Assembly (NCBI GenBank): GCA_005784505.1
Contig: VCAZ01000037.1
Coordinates: 1,331,856 to 1,395,855, forward strand
Source of the DNA: Bagarius yarrelli
Lineage: Eukaryota; Chordata; Actinopteri; Siluriformes; Sisoridae
Direction of reading: 5' to 3'
DNA: 64,000 bases
Positions 40,601 through 54,400 of the stretch are shown piece after piece (position 1 is the stretch's first letter; the number at the start of each line of letters is the position of its first letter). Under the pieces are notes generated by a model, which worked only from the letters and a program-made list of their open reading frames with translations, had not been told where the DNA came from and made no database searches. The position numbers and the translations under genes are program-made.

Positions 40601-42398
40601 CTTATGTAAGCAAATATATAATACTGTTATAAATTATAATCAAATAATGCTCTAAAATCAAATATGGTTATTGATCACTGGTGTACACAATGGCGTAACC
40701 TTTAAAAGTATAGAGGGGATACCAGCTAAATGTACTTATTCTACTAAAATGCCAAAATGTAGTATTCTAGTCTTCTTTTGCCTAATCTGTAAAGTAACTT
40801 ATAAGAGTAAACTACTTTATGATACATAGCTAATTAGCCATGTTATCTGCCTTCGTTGCAACTCAATTAGTATTTGTTTAAGCAGTGCTAAACACACTAG
40901 TCTTGCATAGCCAGACCTTCAGACTGACGGCAGAAGGTCTGGAAATCTTGGTCCCTTTGAATGGCTACGGCCTGCCCAAGAGGACCGATGACTGGCGGTT
41001 AACGCAACCAATAATGTTTAATTTTGTGCCACGTCATGTGTAGGGGCGTGAAAATGTTCCCACAATAACAGACAGGTATGCAACCGGTAAAACATTTAGG
41101 AATTAAGAATTTTATATAAACAGCTTACTTCTTTTCATCAGATGGGTTGTGTCCAGGCGTTCTGATAAACAACTCGATGCAAACATTTCACAGAAATCCT
41201 GTACACTTCAACCAATCAGAAGTAGCAAATGTTCATTTAAAGACAGCGCTAGCTTGAATTTAGCGAACAGTGATGGGTGGTGCTACCGTAGATGGGAGAT
41301 CAGAATTAACATACAAGTTAGATATAAATGTTATATCTTTTATGCAACTGAGCAATTGGGGGTTAAGGACCTTGCTCAGGGGTCCAGCAGGGGCAACATG
41401 GTGGTGCTGGAAATCAAACTCCCATCTTATAATTAGCAGTCCAGCACATTAACCTCTGTGCTACCGCTTCCTTCACTGCGCTACCACTTTTGTGTGACTC
41501 GTTAAGTTCTTCCGTTTGGTGAGCTGCACTTTCTGTCTTACACAACATTAAAAAAAAAAACACAAATTATCCTGCAGGACTAGGGCAGTAGCCATAAAGT
41601 CATAACAAAAAAGAAATAAATCTCCTCACCACCGTGTTTTCTCCTGTCTCTGATAAGGAACCATTGGAGTAAATTGATGCATAATGACACATATATACAC
41701 AGACGTTTGTTTCTCAAGTCGCTGCATATGCAACACCACTGACTGGGAGTTAATGGCATCCTTGTACTTGTTGAAGTCACATTGAACATGTAAAGGTGCA
41801 CAAACCCACACACACATCCTGTATGTGTTTATACTGTAACAGTTGGTTTGTAGAAATACAGTCAATTATAGATGTAATAGAAATAAAAACTCTACAGTAA
41901 TGAAACCCAGCAGGTGTCCCAGTGTAAATAATCCAAGTCCGTTTCTTAGTTGACTGTTTTCCAATTCTTGCGCATCTAAAAACTTTTTGTAATAATTGTT
42001 CTGAAAATTTTTTCCAGAAAAATTGAAGTTTTTTAGGATTACAGCTCACTAAACACTCGATTCCTTCTCATCATAGCAACTACGTTGCTATAGCAACAGT
42101 TTTTACACATTTTCATGTGGCCATACTGCCATAATGAACAAGTCCATTTGTAAGTTGTTTGAATTAAAATATCAATAGAGGAAGTCACTGGTCAGGATCA
42201 CAGTGTGTCAGTAATGTCAGTTTTGTTGTGATGGCAGTGACTCATGTCCAGCTGAATATAACTGCCTGTGGCATTCTGTTCGCCGGTGTGTTATTTGTGG
42301 TGTGTTATGTATGTGTTTGTGACAGGTCAAAGGTCACTGTTAGAAAGGTCAAAACACTGTTTCAAATCACAGAGCGTAACAGCTGAAAACGTATAACG

Positions 42399-42436
<38 letters not shown>

Positions 42437-45400
42437 CACTGTCAACTGTGCAATGCAGCTATAAATCCAGAGCGGGGTTCACATGGGACACCTAGAGTAA
42501 GACTAGAATAACGTTTAACATATTTATAAAAGTAATAATGGAGGAATCAATAAGCTTAGGTGTAGTGTGAACACGCTAACGATAGAGTCTAGTCTTCTAC
42601 ACCTGCAGTTGTCACCATGAACTCATTCATGAGATAAAGTCTGGAATAGCAGATGTTTAGTTTGAAGAACAGGCCATGTTGCATGACTTGGTTGAACCAC
42701 ACAGGACATTAGATGAGTCTGTTAAAAGTTCCACTATTCCATGAGTTTCTTAAACAATAGAAACTGTCTATATTTTGGGATCATATATAGAAAGATAATA
42801 TATAGACTCAGGCACAATCCCAATTCTATTTTATACCCCTACCCCATCCCCCTGGCCCTGGAAACAGGGGTAGGGACAAAAGTATTCCCCTGAGAAATGG
42901 GCCACTACTACTTCACTAGTACACGTCATCATACATGCAGTAAAACGTTAATTCTCATCACTAGACTTTTATTACTGACAGGACGTTCTTTGGGTAACGT
43001 TATTAGGCATAACAATATGTTGTGCTAGTATCGTGCAGCAGTGTAAAGTTAGCAAACTTTAGCGGTTTTTTTTATTATGTTCTTCACAAATCCTTTTTTG
43101 TGAATTAACATGGCCGCTTGGGCAGCCATGTTGCCGCTGTAGCTAATGTATCTTGTGAAATTTCTTTGAAATCTTTGAAGGGTGGTCTCAAAAAATCTTT
43201 GTTTGAAGGGTTATCTGGCTCTTCCTTCTACACCCTTAACCAAAAGAGAATTAAGACAGGGATAGAAATGGGACTGAAACTTAACCATAACCATTTGTGA
43301 CCCAAGATGTGACTATTCAAGACCTTAATAGTTGCATTTTCCTTACTGCGGTTATACAGAGTGATTATTGGGTTAGTGTTAGGGTTAGGGACTGTCATTT
43401 TTCTTAATTATTCGTAAATGTGGTCTTCTTTTGTAGTCTATCCTCCACAAAGATACCACAGATGCTAAGAGTGATTATTTAACTTTCCTTTCATTCTCTA
43501 GATTTTAGTCAAGGAGCCGTATCTACCCATAAAACTGCCAACCAATAGACTTTTTTTCTCCACACCTACTTTATCCACATGTAAAACTCCAGGTGTAAAA
43601 GCCATATTAACAAGCATCCCAAAAATAACAGCAACTAATTAGCAACTTATCTGGTAAAAGATTACAGATACATAGCAGGACATCCTACAAAAGCTTTACA
43701 TAAGGCTCAGTTTGGTTCAGTGCAAAGGCTTCTGCCTTCAGAGAAAAAGTAGAAATAGAAAACCGCACAGTACACTAAAAATAGCGGTGCAGCATTTGGG
43801 TTTTGAGACTCTGGCTCACACTACAACCTTTAAGACGTTCTCTTGAATATTTACAAAGCAGCTTTTAGATTTAGGTTCATTTAGTCGTGTTTATCAAGGT
43901 TTGGGCAATACATGTTTTTTGAGTTCGGTTGTTAAATATTACCCTGAAAAATAGGCCACTAACACTATGCAATTACACACCATCAAACGTACAGTAAAAC
44001 ATTGATTCTCTTTACTAGACTTTTATCTTGTCCTGCTTGTTTTACAACTATTCCTGCTCTACCCCCTGCTGATTACCTGGACCAGGTGTGTTCAGTCAAT
44101 CAGAAAATGGTCACAGATGAGGGTAAACTTGGGAAAGACCCAAAGTGAAGGAGTCAAAGTAGATCTATATGTGGAATTCCTCTGATACCCCGTCCTATAA
44201 TTATGTTGCACTGTAACCATGACATTTGTTACTGGTTATGGTTACAAAACAAGATGGTGTCGGGAACAATACAACATTTTCACCCCTATCTTATTTGTTT
44301 CCAGACACCCTCTCTGTGTCTAGTAATGATGGAGGAATGTCAGGCAGCGCCACTCTGCAGCCGGGGCACTTGCATGGCTCGCCAGGTGCCAAGCGTCCAG
44401 GAAATACCCTGCGCAAGTGGTTGACAAGCCCTGTGCGACGTCTCAGCAGCGGTAAAGCAGACGGACACGCTAAGAAGCTCGCACATAAGCACAAAAAGAA
44501 CCGCAAGAGCGGCGAATCGCAGAGGGATTCTGACGAGAATGCAGCGACACCACAAGACGAGACAGTCGAAGAGGTACGAAGTAAAAACAGAAATTGCAGT
44601 TTGCTAAATATAGCATAGTTTAGTATGCCCCCCCCCCAGATATTAGAGAGTGTAAAATATTATTATAAATAGTCAAAAGTTTATCCAAAACCTAGGACAC
44701 ATTCCTGAAGCTACACATCATTTTTGGGCAGGTTTATTATAAAGTTTAGTTCATTAATCTTTGGGAAAGTTATATTAATGTATGGCTAAGATGTTAGCAC
44801 ACTTCTTTTGCCTCTCAGTGGCTGGTGTCCACTTCCTCCTCTACCCTGCAGAATTCTCCATGGAGTGACAGCCTCAGTTATATGGGTTATTTGGGAATTC
44901 CAGTTATTTTTCCAGTCCAAAGCCATGAGTTGGATGCTGATTAGCCACCAAAGTCTCTATAGTATGTTTATGTAAATATGCCCTGCACTGGGTGTCTACT
45001 GCTTGTGTCAGGATTCCGCTGGGATAGGCTTCAGGTGCCCTGCAACTCTGTGCAGGATAATTGGTTAAAAAAAATTTGATGAATAGAAAGTAGTATCCTT
45101 TAAAACCTGATTAGAATTGTATTTTATTTAGCACATTCACAGCATTTAGCAGACAACCTAATTACAAGTGACTAAAATTATCTTATTTTAAAACAGTTGA
45201 GGGTTAGGGGCCTTGATCGAGGGAGTGCAGTGGCAGTTTTGTAGTACTGGCTATTAAACATACTGTCTTTCAATCAGCATCAACAACATAATCACTGGGC
45301 TACCACTTTAGAATTAAAGTTTTGCCCTGATAATGCAAAAATAATGACAGTTTTTATGTTTTTTCCATGTGAAATAATCAAATAGCAAATATTTACCTTT

Positions 45401-48400
45401 GACTACCTTTGACTAAAAGCACAGAATAGTTTAATTTTCCTCCCTTCCTGTATGTTTTCAGAGGATGAGATATGAGGGTTTGAGCAGCGGCACACTTTCC
45501 AAGTCATCTTCTTCGGGCATGCAGAGCTGCGGAGAGGAAGAAGGTGAAGAGGGCGCTGATGCTGTGCCTTTGCCGCCGCCGATGGCCATCCAACTGCACA
45601 GCCTCCTTCATCAGGACTCGCAGGATGAAAAGGTAAAGCTTCACCTCTCTACCTGCAGCAATAATTAAATCTGATATAGGTAGTGTTATGCTAAAGTAAT
45701 GTTATGCTCTGTTGATACTAAATGTATACCATCATAAAAATATTAAAACACTTTTTAACTTGCCTAGAGAAGCCTAAAGCTATTTTTTTTAGCTGCTAAG
45801 CTAAATTCAAGCTGCAGCGACTGATTTGTTAGTGATTGCGTATCTTAAAAGCTGGCTTATAATTATATTTCTTGACCTCTTTTTCTTGTAATCATACTAA
45901 TTTTTTTATTCTTTTATTAATTTTGTCGATTTTGTGTATTTTCCGTTTTGTCTCAGTTTCCATACCTCTCCATGTAGCTTCCTCTTCCTGCCAAGCCAGT
46001 CTTTTTCTTTACCTTTGCTTCCTTCTTAATTACCTATCTTCAAAGCCTTGACTTTTTGCTTTCTTTCCGTCTTTGACCTAGTGATGTAAATGTTTTGCTT
46101 GTTTACTCAATAAACCCTTGATGCAAATTTTAATTAGTCAGACCTAATCACTAAACCCTGCAGAAAAAAAACCCTTTCCTTTGATGGAGTATTTTCGAGT
46201 ATGTATCACCACATGAGAAAAGACATGTGTGCTACAAGTACTCCAAAGTAAACCTAAAACCCTTTCCTAAACTGAGCCCCACACAAAGTCTTGTAATTGG
46301 CTCCTTATTCTTAGCAAATCTTGGGACCCACCACAGCCTGTATCTTATTTGGACAGGATTCATGAACTGCAACGGTGAGAATTTGTTTACTATGTATTAA
46401 ATGAGACCTGATCAGAATGACAAATGTTTTTAATTAGTTAATTTAATTACAAGTAAAACTACATTTGTTTACAGTATCCCAAAACAATGATGCCAAAAGC
46501 ATTTTGAGATTATGAGATTATTGTTAAAACGAGATCTGTTTTACTGTTTGGGATTTAAAGACAGTTCCATTTATAGCTCTATCTATAGTGTCTTGGTATA
46601 ATTACATGCTAACCAAAACTCTACTCATTCGGTAGAAGTTAGATTACAAGTTAGATTACAAGTGGAAAGTGGAAAAAATTGCATTAGTTTTCTGGGGTCT
46701 GTTATATATCTAGCTAAAAGAGAGGATAACTTACAATGTTTGGATATAGACGTGTGTAGAAAAAACATTATTGATAATCACACACCCTGGTGTCACCTAG
46801 ATGAGGAAAGGTTTTACCCTGAGTCTGGGTCTTTTCAAGATATCTTTCTTATGTCATCTCAGGGAGTTTTTCTTGCCATGATTGCCTCAGGGTTATTCAA
46901 TGGGGATAAACTTGATTTTTTTACATTTCGAACAAAAATCTTGCATTTCTGTAAAGTCGCTTTAGCAACACTATCAGCAAGGTTATCCGAAGCAGAAATT
47001 GTTCGGGGTTGGCCTGTGTGGCAAAGTGGTGCAAAAGGGAAGTATTATTATTATTAGTTTCCTAGGTTTTCTCTCTGAAGTCAGGCAGACTATCTAGGGT
47101 ATATTCCCAATTTACACCAAGTGACTTTGAAAACTTTGCACTCTTGACTAAGAAAAAAAAATCGCACTTTTATTGTTGGGGTATACGACAGTATACGAAG
47201 ATGCTAAAAGCTTAATTAGGGCAATGTTTGATAGTAGCTGTTGCTTAGTATTGCTTGCCAGGTCAAGAAAATAAGCAGGGTTTATAGCAGGTAAAGTGCA
47301 AAAACTACAAGTTATTCCTTTACCCTCAGGCTTCTCGTCTCTCCGGGCGGCCCAGCAGCTCTGATACCCCCAGTGCTGCTGAACTTGTCAGTGCCATTGA
47401 GGAACTCGTCAAGAGCAAGATGGTATGTTGCATTTCTTATAATCCCAAAAGCTCAAAATGCCTATCCAACATTGCCACTTCACTTCTCTTTTTTTTTTTA
47501 TTCGTTTGTTTCTCAGAATCTGGAGGATCGTCCAGTTTCCCTTTTGGTTGATCACAGAGACAGCAACAGTTCCTCCTGTAACCCCTCAGATAACTCCCTG
47601 CTTTCCTCATCTTCACCTACGGAGGATATAGATGAACGCAAGTCAGGCATACTTAAGAAACGGCAGTAAGTACCTACATCTCAGGGTTAACTATTCCAGA
47701 TTATTTGAGATAGATCTTGGTTCAGGTTCAAAAGCCAAGGGGGTAGAATTTGACTTGATCCAACTTCAACTAATGAAACTAACAGAAAAAACTAAACTCT
47801 AACCTATTAAATGTTTAACGCTCCACATTAAAAAAATATACATAGTCTGAAACAAAGTAATTTGTCTCCACACCCTATGTTTTTCCTTGAATCAATGTGC
47901 TTAACGTAAAATAAATCCAGAGGTTTAAATATACCTTTATAAAATATACAGAATAATTATGTAGCATTGTTATTAGCCTGCTAGCAAAGCACACCACTAG
48001 CCTTATTTGTAGAATTAATATAATGTACATACAGAATTATCTTGTATGCATTTCTTATCCTTACTAATTTATCACAGTTGAGAAAATTACAGTTGAAGTG
48101 ATCTAGTAGATAAGTCATAAATTAGACCTGGGTCTGGATTGGGTCAAGATTATACAAGATAACTACTGCTTAAGGTGTATTAAAGAGAAATTTATAGAAG
48201 ACAGCAAAAAAAGGGATAGCTACCTAGTTAATGTATCATTAGCTAGCATTTTTTGGCGTGCGACTCGGTCAAATTTGTTGCATGTTCGTGTCTTGCAGAA
48301 ATTTTGCATGTCCTTATTTACCCTTGTCTGTTTTCAGCTATGTACTTCTGGAGCTGGTCGAGACAGAGCGAGACTATGTTAGAGACCTGGGTGCGGTGGT

Positions 48401-51400
48401 GGAGGTAAGAATGAGGTCAAACCATGGAACTGTGTTTTCTAGGATTAGAAATGTTGAGCTCATCTGATGCCTGCTTCCCATGCTGTGGTAGCAGGATGTG
48501 CATAATTATATAGTAAGCTGTTGGTTTGAATCCGATGATTCATCCTTTTCAAAACTTAAGGAGACGTTTGTAGTTTGAAAATGTGACTGTGTCACACAAC
48601 CATTTTTATGTTCATCCACAATGTCAGATGTGAATGGTGCCACCTTCTTGGATTGTGGCAATGCATGTTTGACGTCCATGCTATTGTCTCCCTGGTAACG
48701 ATGTTCTTGGACTCTCCATGTCTTTGCAGGGCTATATGAGTCGTATGAAAGAGGAGGGGGTTCCGGATGACATGAAAGGCAAAGATAAGATTGTGTTCGG
48801 AAACATCCATCAGATCTATGACTGGCACAAAGAGTAGGTTCAACACACTGCCACACAATAATGAGTTTCGGTGCATGTGAGGATCTATGTAAGAAATCTT
48901 CAGCCAAAAATGAAAAAAAAATAGATCTCTTTATATCATAGTCTCCATGGCTACAGTGGATACAGCGCATAGTTCTATTTTGGGCCAAACTATACAGACT
49001 GTTCAGATTTGAAATATCATCTTATGGTGGGTTTACATGAGTCAAAAAATGTAGGTATTGATTTTGGACCAAATTACTCTAGATGTCAAATCATGTAACA
49101 CTAGGTAAAAATAACTGATATTGGTATACATTGTGGCCTTTAGTATTAATACAACCCCAAAATGTTAACATACTGTATACAGTGCCTGGTCAAGTTATTT
49201 ATCCTTGATGCAGTAAGTATCTTCTCATTTCTCATTATCTTCTTCTTATTATCTTCTCAAAAAAAAAAACATGCCAGAAGACATACCCTGTGGTTTCTGG
49301 ATAAGTGGGAAGTGGTGGCTTTATTCTTTAGGGCTCTGGAATAAGGTTGATTGGACGATTAGGTTTCAAGCCGACACTGTTAGCCAGACCCTAAACCTAC
49401 TTCCTGCTTCACAGTCGCTGGCCTCTGCATTTGGACCCCAGCTCCATAAGCACAAATTTCACTCTGCCGTAATGTATAGTAGCAAATGAGGGGCTTCTAT
49501 TCAATGTTACTCTGCCAAATTGTGGGTCTGCACCATGCAAAGAACGCAACTGAAATGGCTGAATGACTTAAATTGGGTCAAGGAAGGATAATGGTGGAAT
49601 ATCACCTTCAAGAAAGAAATGTGGTCCAAAAATTTGAATTGGTAATCATTGGTGAAATTGTCTATTAATTAATTGTCTATACCCAGTTATTCCTAATCAG
49701 GGTAATGGGATCTGCTGGATTCTATCCCAGCTGTCATTTGACAAATCACCAGTCAATCGCCCACATACATACAAACAACCACACACACTCACACTCACGC
49801 CAATGGGCAATTTATTTTTATCATCAATCAATCTAAAAAACTTGTTTTTGGAATGTGGGAGGAAACCGGAGAACCCGGAGTAAACCCACACAAACACAGG
49901 GAGAACATGCAAACTCAACACAGAAAGACTCCTAAAGTAAATACAATTCCTGGGACTTTCTCATTTGATGAAATCAAATAGTAAAAAAAAAAAAACACTA
50001 CCACCACCAGTATACCTCCACCAGCTTTTTTTCAACAATGAAAGTAAAAGCATTTCCATGCACACCTGCAAAGAAATCTCAAGGAAAGGAACTAAATAGC
50101 TGAGTAGCCTTGAGATAGCCACCTATCAGCAGTGTTGATCAGGAAAACACGGTTTCAGTTTCTAGGGATTTGGAGCAATGGAAAAAATGTCATGTGGTCT
50201 GACGAGTCCAGAATTATCCTGTTAAGAGGCAGACGAATTATATACTCCATTGACACTTGGTCTGTAGTATTATAACATTATTTCAGATGTTTGTTCCAAA
50301 AAAAACCCCCAATGTCCAAAATGTCCAAATGTCATTATTGAGCCTGAGAATAAATTAACATTAATCTATTTAGGTTAAAGACGATCGTTCCAGTAGATTA
50401 TGAGTGCATTGGTCCAAAATGTATTGCGGATTTCAGGGAAAATTGTGTGAAGATTGTTTGGGTGTGTATTCTTATTACAACAAAATAGTTCCAGACTAGT
50501 TCCAAACTCTTTCAGGAATACATTAATTAGTTTTAATGTTGTTTGGGAGAGAACATAAACGCACATCTTGTCCTTTATGCAATTTACTATTTCATTTTTT
50601 CATAGTTTCTTTTTGGGGGAACTGGAAAAATGCCTGGAAGATCCCAACAGGCTGGCACCCTTGTTCATTAAACAAGTATGTACTGTAGTAAATCCTATTG
50701 GGCTTTTACATCTTTTTTTATATTGGCTGTGTTGATAATGCCTGAATGATGTATTTCGTTCTACAGGAACGGCGGTTACACATGTACATCGTCTACTGCC
50801 AGAACAAGCCCAAATCTGAGCACATCGTCTCCGAGTACATAGACACATATTTTGAAGTAAGACTCAGGCCTGAATCCGTGAATCATTAGCTAATAATTAG
50901 CCACATTGGACAAAATTTTTCTAAACATCATTCGCTTTCTTAATAAATGTTCTGTCTTTCATCAGGATCTGAAGCAGCGCTTGGGCCACAGGCTGCAGCT
51001 TACAGACTTGCTAATCAAACCTGTGCAGAGGATCATGAAGTACCAGCTATTGTTGAAGGTGAGGAGTGTCAGTCCGACTCATATACACTTATTGCAGTGC
51101 CTGGGGATGAAATGTAATAATCAAGGAATCTAACTGATATGAATATGACCAATGTGCAGATAAAGGATGCACAATATGAAAAATTGTAATCGATACCTAA
51201 ACTAAACACCCGCCAGTTGTATAAAGAAGTCAGTCAATCTCAGATAAATGAGACTAATTGATTAATTGATTGATTCACCAGCAAGCCGTATTTTATCGTA
51301 TATTTATTTTTATCTAAGCAATAAAAATTTACCCATCAGACAGATATCTGTCTGGTAAATTTTGTGCAGTAAACTCAGATTTGTGACTCTGTTTATATAC

Positions 51401-54400
51401 AAACATTCTGTATGTAAAAATACCAATAGTAGGTATCTTGTCTTTTCTACTTTTCTGTGATGGATAGTAATAAGATACAATCCCTGGTTAATTTCTGCTT
51501 ATTTCCTGCTTCAGGATTTCCTCAAGTTCTCCAAAAAGGCTGGAGTAAATTCAGCAGAATTAGAGGTAAAACAGCAGCAGTATATTTCCTCACCCTTGAG
51601 TCATTTCTTTTTTCTACAAAAATACACATTTTGCTGTGTTTTTCAGAAAGCAGTCGAGGTCATGTGCGTTGTGCCCAAACGCTGCAACGACATGATGAAT
51701 GTGGGACGTCTCCAGGGCTTCGACGTAAGACTGTTTTACTATATGGGTGGAGTTTTTCAAGTGGATGGGGTGAATGTAACTGCTAGTCAAGATATACCAA
51801 AGCTCTGATTTATTAAAATACAAAAAAAAATGAAATTTGCATGAACATGTTGCTGGTAATTCGCATAATAATAAATAATTGCGTAAATAAACCTATACAC
51901 AGCTATAAAGAGGTCTCTAGGCAGAACGGTGGCTTAGTGGTTATCACTGTTGCGTTGCAGTAAGAAGGTTCCAGGTTTGTATTCCCAGCAGGGGTCTTTC
52001 TGTGTGAAGTTTACATGTTCTCCCCATGGGTTTACTCTGGGTACTCAGGTTTCCTCCCACAGTCCAAAAGCTTGTATGTTTGGTTGACTGGTGATTCTAA
52101 ATTGCCCTCAGGAGTAAGTGTGAGTGAAAAGTGGTGGATTAGTGGTTCGGGTGTTGGACTGATATAGAAAGACCAGGGTTTATTTCCCAGCACCACGAGC
52201 AAGGCCCTTAACCCCCAGTTGCTTAGTTGTACAAGACGCTCTGGATAAAGGCATCTGCCAAATGCTGTGAATGTGTGTGTGGTTGTTTGTCTGTATGTGG
52301 CCCTTTGATGGACTGTGATCTGTCCAGGAAGACCCCTGCCTTTCACTCAATAACAGCTGGGATAGACTTCAGCAGATCCCTGTGATCCTGATTAGGAATA
52401 ACGGTATAGCGATGGATGGGCGGACAGACAGATGGACGGACGGATGGATGGATGGATAGATAAATAGATGGATGAGTGGACAGATGGATGGATTGATGGA
52501 TAGACGGATGAATGGATGGAAAGAGGGCTCTGTTGATGAGCTGTCATTGTGGGCACATTTAATTCCAGAATCAGCTATTTTAGCCCAGAAGTCACATGTT
52601 TAAAATACAGCTACAAATACTAAAAAAAAACTAACAACTGAAAATATTACCTTTGATTTAAAAAATTAGTATCTCTGTGTTGGACTAAAGGGTACTGAGT
52701 TCTAATCCCAGTTTCGACAAGATACCACTGCTTGGCCCTTGTACAGGCCCCTAATCCATGAACACTGGGCTGTATAATTTAGATGAATGTACATATATTA
52801 CATTACATTACATTTACAGCATTTGGCAGACACACTATCCAGAGCAACTTTCATTTATGGTGGTGCTGGGAATTGAACCCTGATCAGTCCATCTTAACCA
52901 CTAAGCCACCACGTCCCCCTGGATATTGTCAATTTAAAAGCAGAAATGCATAGAAGAGCCTCCAAAAGATGACCTGAGTGAAAGTCTCATTCGTAATTTT
53001 CTTGATATTGTGAATATTAATGGAACCACCAGTTTACCACACTTCAACTAGCCTCCGGTTTAACCCTATGTAACAAATATAGTCTGTATGTGCGTTTGTA
53101 AAATTTATATAGTGTGTTTTTTCCTGTGTGTGTGTTCAGGGCAAAATTGTAGCTCAGGGCCGGCTTCTTCTTCAAGACACATTCATGGTGTCAGATCAGG
53201 AATCCAGCCTACTCTCCCGGGCCAAGGAGAGGCGCGTCTTCCTCTTCGAGCAGATCATCATCTTTAGTGAGCCATTGGATAAGAAAAAGGGCTTCTCCAC
53301 TCCAGGCTATCTGTTCAAAAGCAGCATTAAGGTACATGATCATTTTCACTGATCGAAATCTCAAACCTTTTCTGTGTGTGAAACAATAAATAAATTTGTA
53401 TAGCATGTGTGATGCTTAAAAATTTTACTAATACATAGCCATTAAAAAATGAGATGAGACATGCTGCCTTGACATTAACGGATTGTACAGTATGTATTAT
53501 TATTTCAAACACTTTCGCTCCTGCGCCTCTCGTTCCCCGGCCCCGATAGGGTGGGGTTTAAAGAGTCTGATGCAGCCGCACGCTTGCGCTTTGCTCTGGC
53601 CAAACAGATCTCATTCGGCCAGACATAATGTGCAGTCTATATGTGGATGAAATTTGTATATACTACAGTGGGAAAAAATATGGATATAATTAAAAGGCAG
53701 TTACAGTTATGCATTAACAAAGTGAATATCTGGTCAACTGAAAATGGGTTCAAATTCTCTAGAACCAAAACTGTATGTGTCCACTTCTGCCTCGTGCGGT
53801 CCTAACATCTAGACCCAGATCTCTTTAATGATGGAGAACCTATTAGAGTTCATCCCACATATAAAAGCCCTGAGATACAGATGTTTATGGACCTAGAATC
53901 TTCTTGCAAAAACAAAATGGGGAACGGGCTATATAGACTATTGGTCCGGTCACCTCTGGATTATGGGAGTATAGTTTATAGCTCTGCTAGAAAATCATAC
54001 TTAAAAAAGCTGGATCCTGTATACTGTCAAGGTCTGAGAATAGCCCTCGGAGCTTTCAGAACTTCACCTGTCCAACGCTTATACGCTGAAGCGAATGAAC
54101 AACCCCACAACATTTAGCATTTAAACCAATCTTCCAACCTCAAAATATTCATTTGTTTGAGGTCAGATCATATCTGAACCTAAACCTTGACAACATCACC
54201 CAGACTTTTATCTGCCCAGGTAGTGTAGCTACATTATTAGTAGTTATGCACATCTGTCTGTCCCTCAGGCGGAAATAAATAGTTCATAAATAAAAAAATT
54301 ATACATTATTTGTTTTGCCATGAAATAGCTATTGAAGTTGATATGACAATAAAACATTCATTTCAACACTTCTATTTCCAGTATTCAAAACTCATTGAAC

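Larger units (their letters stand above)
35191..44304 (+). other. 9.1-kb intron, largest in window
   Basis: It contains SINE A pieces, a 462-bp TIR element (42814-43275), a fold-back near 40915, poly-T at 42402-42436 and much unique sequence. There is an unrecognised open frame at 36758-37174 and a candidate alternative first exon at 38054-38156. In kalirin the corresponding intron holds the first exon of GEF2-only isoforms (established for KALRN). Confidence 0.65.

Noticed and set aside
43372..43392. GTTAGTGTTAGGGTTAGGG, interstitial telomere-like
   Set aside because: Only two and a half TTAGGG units; too short to call an interstitial telomeric site.
46662..47057. 131-codon frame
   Set aside because: It overlaps a dispersed-repeat block and its flanks; no domain, no splice support, and the end is a TATTAT run.
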